This document shows positions 47,775 to 51,872 of a stretch of DNA of 51,872 bases, piece by piece. The translations under genes and the position numbers were made by a program. Each line of letters begins with the position of its first letter. Position 1 is the stretch's first letter. The stretch spans positions 1-51,872 of the forward strand of contig JALQPE010003062.1 of NCBI GenBank assembly GCA_030407315.1, read 5' to 3'. The notes under the pieces were generated by a model. The model did no database searches. It worked only from the letters and a program-made list of their open reading frames with translations, and was not told the origin of the DNA. The DNA is from Asparagopsis taxiformis (taxonomy: Eukaryota; Rhodophyta; Florideophyceae; Bonnemaisoniales; Bonnemaisoniaceae).

Positions 47775-48442
47775 TGTAGTATACGTGGCAATTCCGAAAT
47801 TGCAAATATTTACGTTTTCCGCGGAATTCGAATTTCGGCGGACACGACCGGCTACAGCAATGCACGAACATTGCTGGCGCATGCGCGCGCGCAACCGGCA
47901 CACGTGTGCAACGAACGTACTGGCAACGGCCAACGGACCAACGGGTCCCTACGTGTGACCCACAAGGTCCTTTCCCATTCGGGGACGTTACGAGTAGTGT
48001 TTACACTGTAAAGCGATGCCATCGTGGCTATATAGGTATTGGCATCGTGCCGGGAGGGAAGGGGACAAGACATCGATCGGGCAACGTGCTCTAGTCTACG
48101 ACTGACTTCTACGTTACGTATTACGTTTTCGCCTAACGAGGCTTCGTCTCCGTCGAGCTGCGTACTCCCTACCCATCGCCACACGTGAGGCTGATCGCGT
48201 GTAGTGCCTACGGGCTTGGTTGAGAGCGCCTCCTGTGACGTGCCACCTCGTTCGTTAACGTAGTCCACGCGTGGATCGTTCGTCGTGACGCCCGTGTCTA
48301 CCTGCTAACCTATTCTCTACCCTATCCTCTATCTGCTACCAAACATACAGTCAAAACACCAGCGGGTGGACTTATTCGTTTCGTTAAGGACAGCGTGTCC
48401 GTGGCTCGTACCAGCTACTTCTAGAACTAACGTTGTTCCACA
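47775..48442 (+). mobile_element. Ty3-B 3' LTR
   Basis: 668 bp, nearly identical to 35185-35852. By eye the differences are GAATTCG against GAATCG and GGGAAGG against GGGAAAGG. It ends GTTGTTCCACA and is followed by target copy GAGAG (48443-48447). Confidence 0.96.
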
Positions 48443-49709
48443 GAGAGGTTGCATCCGCCGGAATCCATCGATTTAATGGCGAGTCGCATCAATGCGCAGA
48501 AGAAGAAGATCGCGGAGCTGGAAAAAAAGTGTTTAGCCAGGACTAGCAAACAAGCGCTCACCACGGAGATAGTTGCGTTGGAGGCTAAGTGAAGACTCTG
48601 CAGGCGGAAAAATGCAGCCTTACTGCAATTGCGAGAACAGGTAGAATCAGTGATCACGGTGGCGGTAAGTCGAAAATACAGAAAGCCATTCCTGTGAAAT
48701 ACCTTGGAGTTCTTAGGGCGGTTGAGGAAAACCTGACAAAGTGGTGCAAGAACGAGACTATGGAGCTGGACCCTATAGCGGAACAAACGCAGAGACGTTG
48801 GACTGGACGTACCATCGAGGTAGAGCCGGTAGAAGGGACACCTTGGAGCGAAAACGGTGTAGGATATATTGCTACCCCTCCGGCTATATCATCAAGAATC
48901 TGCAGTGGTATACACCTTCGTACAGGGACGAGAGTGATCTGCTGAATGACTTGGTGCGACACGTACTGCGTCAAAGTCCGTGGTGTGATGTGTTTTTCCG
49001 ATGAGGAGCAGCGTGTGTGCTGTCAAGAGGCTGTGGCGGGAGCAAGGAATTGAAAGTGAAGGTGACGCAGAAACTGTCCGACGTGATGAGTGCACGGAAG
49101 CGTAATGCGAGGGACAGATTGTTCGGTTCGCTGGGGTACACGAAATTAATGTCTAGATGCACGATGCTGACGACGCGAGCTGAGATGGACGAGCGAGAGG
49201 AACAAAAGCGCGAAGCGTCTGAGAAGCTTTTGAAACGGGAAAGTAACGGTGATTTGGATATGGGGAGGTGGCGAACGGCACCGTTCTCAGAGCTGCGATA
49301 CAGCAAAGGCTTGGTTCCTGACAGCTTCGAAATGGAAGTGAATGGTGATGCATGGTTTAACAACCGAGTAGCTGTGAATGTGCTGGACATCTTCAGGGGT
49401 TATTCGATACGACCAGAACAAGTAATGGACATAGAGACGAGCATACTAACGCTGGCGCGCCTGGATGCTTGGCTAGTGACTACTGTGGAGTGTTTGGATG
49501 AACCGAAGGGGAAAGGAGGTGCACGGCAGAAGGAGTTTACAAGGCGGTACAGTCAATATGTGGGGGTAGCTTTTCAGCAATTAGTTGGTATGGTGGTGTA
49601 CTGCATGTCTTGTCTCCAAGGCTCGCAAGCAAGGAAGAAACGGACGTTGTCGAGAGTGAACAGCGGACTAGTGCACAGTCACGGCATGTGTTTGCAAGCC
49701 GTACTGTGA
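48443..49709 (+). pseudogene. Unknown coiled-coil gene, 3' half (copy 2)
   Basis: This is the continuation of the gene starting at 34487. After target duplication GAGAG the frame resumes as RLHPPESIDLMASRINAQKK, followed by a coiled-coil (KIAELEKKCLARTSKQALTT). It then loses frame at GCTAAGTGA (one G fewer than copy 1). The clear remaining block is the frame 49017-49709 with VTQKLSDVMSARKRNARDRL, EEQKREASEKLLKRES, FRGYSIRPEQVMDI and DEPKGKGGARQKEFTRRYSQ. No known domain was recognised. After the stop at 49709 a shifted frame (DERAVEVWQAERGLELFMSL) may be its true C-terminus, ending near 49775. Confidence 0.6.
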
Positions 49710-49775
49710 CGAGAGAGCTGTTGAAGTGTGGCAAGCGGAGAGGGGTCTGGAATTGTTCATGTCGTTGATGATGTA

Positions 49776-50182
49776 AACCGCTGCTCATCACTTGTTCTAG
49801 TGTCCGAGGATTGGATTCAATCGCATATTACGTCAAACCTCGGTGCTGTAATGGATTGTGTGATTGCGCAAGGACTAATTGGCGCAGAACTTTTCGTCGT
49901 TGACCCATATGCTGGACACCTGAGTGCAAACCTGAATGTCGAAATCAATGCCCACAGTATGGGGCATGGAGCGGCGCCATGCAGCCACTGCTGATAACGG
50001 TTTTGGCGTAATGGAGGATGGTTGAAATTAGTGCAGTAAATGTGACGTTGACTAGAAGGTTTTGTTGCGAATAATTGAGTCGCAGCAACAGAAGCACTCA
50101 ATCTCGAGAATATCCTGTGAAAATCTCGATGAAGGAGTCCTCTAGGAGCCTTGAATATGGCTCATCGTGTTCCTCGTTGAAA
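49776..50182. other. Short gap between coiled-coil gene and solo LTR
   Basis: No gene seen. Equivalent to about 1415-1822 in copy 1. Several short frames occur on both strands, none conserved in frame between the two copies. Confidence 0.5.
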
Positions 50183-50187
50183 AACGG

Positions 50188-50674
50188 TTGAAGCACTCAC
50201 TGTAATAGGCCCTGAGGGGCTCAGTTACGTGAGAAAACTTTAACCCTCGATTTCTCCTAGAAGGAGTGCTCTAGGCGCTCCGAAACCTATCTCATCATGT
50301 TCAGCGTGCCCGAATTAGTCGGGTAGCAACTTCTCCGAAGCTTCTACGACCTTTCTTCACGGAGATAACAGCATCTGAAGTTTCAATTTGTTTGTCATAC
50401 TTTCAATTAGTAATTAGAAAAGCCAGGATGGGTTGCCATCATGGCACAGGGAAAATGTTATGATTAGTGTACACGTGTGGACGATATGATAGAGAAGCCC
50501 ACGTGTACCAGGTTGGCAGCGGGTGCTTACCAGGACAGACTGTCAGTGACAGACTGTCTGGAGCAGCTATTAACAGGCTGTCCTTAGCACCGCCGGCGCA
50601 CCTCGGCGAGAATACAAATAATGTAGTGAGCTCGCAGATTCAATAAACGCTCGGCAAGCGACCATTTCGTTTCA
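50188..50674 (+). mobile_element. Old solo LTR, second copy
   Basis: Same insertion as 1828-2313, with the same flanks aacgg (50183-50187) and aaagg (50675-50679). Differences between the copies are mostly 1-bp length changes. It shows that both copies of the locus descend from one that already had this LTR. Confidence 0.75.
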
Positions 50675-50679
50675 AAAGG

Positions 50680-51872
50680 TTTATCATGTAGTACATTATC
50701 AATAGAGTGCTGCGATTTAGATTTATTCTTCTTCATTATCATCTGTGAATTGGTAATCAGTGTTGTGTAGAAGCGGTTGAGATAGAAACGGTGGTCCGAC
50801 CAGTGCATTTGTTTCGTAAATGGCTTGACTGGAAAGTTACTTCGTACGATGTGCACGGTGCCAGATATAGTAGATGCAGGAATGAGGTCAAACCAAGGAC
50901 CACCTGCACTGTGGGATGCAGTGTCATTGCTGTCAACGGATCCGTTGTCCGGGTCCCATGTGGACCACTTTAAACAATGCACCCAAGTGATTTTTCCACA
51001 GCGGTTTTTGGGGCAAAGCAGGTCATATACTGAACGAAAGCGAGTTCTACAGGTTGAAACAGGTTGGGAGACTGCAGGCGTACCAGTGCCAGGACGCGCC
51101 CTACCCATATGGTTCTGTAGTCATCGCAGTTCCGGAGATGACGACAAAGGAGTACTGCGATCTCTTTGCGGGGCCGAACGATGAAGTTGCAAAGACGCGC
51201 TGCTGCTTGTGTCTCGACACGTTTGTGGGGCGAAGCATGCCACTGTGCGGGTCAAAGTCGTCGGCATCTGGGACGTACCCTCCCATGACGTAGGCGGACT
51301 TTACCACGGTGACGGAAATGTCCATGTCATGTATTGGAGGGCCTTCTGCCGTGGCGCGCAGTCTAGCGAGGGTGAGGAACGCTTGTGCAGCTGTGTCACC
51401 GAGTTGCTGGAATAGCGTTATGGTGCCAGACGGGAACGAGGAGTTGTGCAGCGGCAAAAGAGTGGCAGGATCGGGCTGTCCGTCGATATCTGCAACGAGG
51501 AGGGTTGCATCGGGCAGCAGGGAGGCAAAGTCGTGCAGTGCAACGGTGAATCCGTCGCGAACGAGTAACTGCACCGTCTGTGGGCGATATCATGCGTGGG
51601 TTTCCCAATGTGTTTCGATGGGGTATGACCAGTTGGAGTGGCCAGGAGAATTCCATGTGGCGAATAGTCTCTTCCATGGCTGTGGAGCGCCTTCGAGAGG
51701 TTTTCCTATAACTCTGTTTGAACAGAAGATGCGAGTGTTCGTAGGGGCCTGCATCAATGTGTTCCAGGCGCCATATCTCTGCAAGTCCACCGTGAAATGG
51801 TCAAGAGATGGAACTTGAAGTTTTGAGACCTGTGGTGTGGGAATGGACGGAGGTGGAGAGCATTGATTGTTT
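50680..51872 (-). pseudogene. Plavaka/KDZ-like transposase, C-terminal part (copy 2)
   Basis: Corresponds to about 2320-3530. It is better preserved than copy 1 over long stretches, e.g. VRDGFTVALHDFASLLPDAT, FLTLARLRATAEGPPIHDMD and HDKPFETKWS. The conserved tail HIVRSNFPVKPF with WSDHRFYLNRFY resembles the family's C-terminal region. Copies 1 and 2 differ mainly by 1-bp indels. The window ends inside the gene, near the KFHLLDHL block, so the N-terminal two thirds are not visible. Confidence 0.55.

Larger units (their letters stand above)
35185..48442 (+). mobile_element. Ty3-B: full-length 13.3-kb Ty3/gypsy element with antisense ORF
   Basis: Two 668-bp LTRs (35185-35852, 47775-48442) with TG...CA ends show, by eye, only two 1-bp indels between them, so the insertion is recent. 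The target duplication GAGAG lies at 35180-35184 and 48443-48447. The empty site GGCAGAGAGGTTGCAT is present in copy 1 of the gene near 75-90. Order: LTR, primer site, gag, pol (protease, RT, RNase H, integrase, chromodomain), 2.1 kb non-coding, antisense ORF, polypurine tract, LTR. At 13.3 kb it is large for a gypsy element because of the antisense module. Base use is strikingly rich in ACG/CGT. Confidence 0.97.

Noticed and set aside
1..51872. Circular contig or plasmid, because both ends share about 3.4 kb
   Set aside because: The overlap is not end-to-end: the first 84 bases match 35101-35184, and the left copy has the empty site for Ty3-B. It is a second locus or haplotype, not a circular overlap.

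Overview
The window is eukaryotic DNA made almost entirely of nested transposable elements. I see no clear host housekeeping gene. Evidence for a eukaryote: Ty3/gypsy elements with chromodomains, a Ty1/copia element, a SET domain, a Plavaka/KDZ-like (CACTA-type) transposase and spliceosomal-looking splice sites. The lineage cannot be fixed from sequence alone. A red alga, an oomycete or another TE-rich protist or fungus all fit. Many reading frames are broken by 1-bp indels in homopolymers, and near-identical copies differ from each other mainly by such indels. Part of the 'pseudogenisation' may therefore be uncorrected long-read error.

Layout. 1-5328: copy 1 of an old transposon-like locus, holding the 3' part of an unknown coiled-coil gene (+), an old solo LTR (1828-2313) and a convergent, broken Plavaka/KDZ-like transposase (-). 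5329-7294: gene-free, repeat-rich DNA. 7295-23838: Ty3-A, a 5'-truncated Ty3/gypsy element (+). It is interrupted by a complete copia element on the minus strand (8554-14889) flanked by the 5-bp target duplication GGCTC. 23839-about 32294: Ty3-C, a different, older Ty3/gypsy element on the minus strand. It has two copia-family solo LTRs inside it, and Ty3-A cuts its chromodomain. About 32295-33828: a broken gene pairing a DNA-methylase-like domain with a SET domain. 34487-35184 and 48443-49709: the two halves of copy 2 of the coiled-coil gene, split by Ty3-B (35185-48442). Ty3-B is a structurally complete 13.3-kb gypsy element with near-identical 668-bp LTRs and target duplication GAGAG. 50188-51872: solo LTR and transposase 3' end again, as at 1828-3530. 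Position 75-90 in copy 1 is the empty site for Ty3-B.

How the genes work together. Ty3-A and Ty3-B encode gag, then protease-RT-RNase H-integrase-chromodomain. Ty3-B has a candidate -1 frameshift signal (slippery heptamer plus a perfect 10-bp hairpin) at the gag/pol overlap, whereas Ty3-C uses a TAATG stop/start overlap. Both Ty3-A and Ty3-B also carry a long antisense gene (aORF) between pol and the 3' LTR, with its own conserved upstream palindrome and TTATTTAA box. Gag/pol of the two elements is almost identical, but the aORF differs at roughly a quarter of residues while keeping long identical blocks. This points to a real protein exchanged as a module. The copia element carries an extra gene upstream of gag, encoding two JAZ/U1-type zinc fingers, whose ATG may be created by splicing. 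It has a copia-style primer site matching the anticodon arm of initiator tRNA-Met. The methylase-SET gene, the coiled-coil gene and the convergent transposase may together be one large cargo-bearing DNA transposon.
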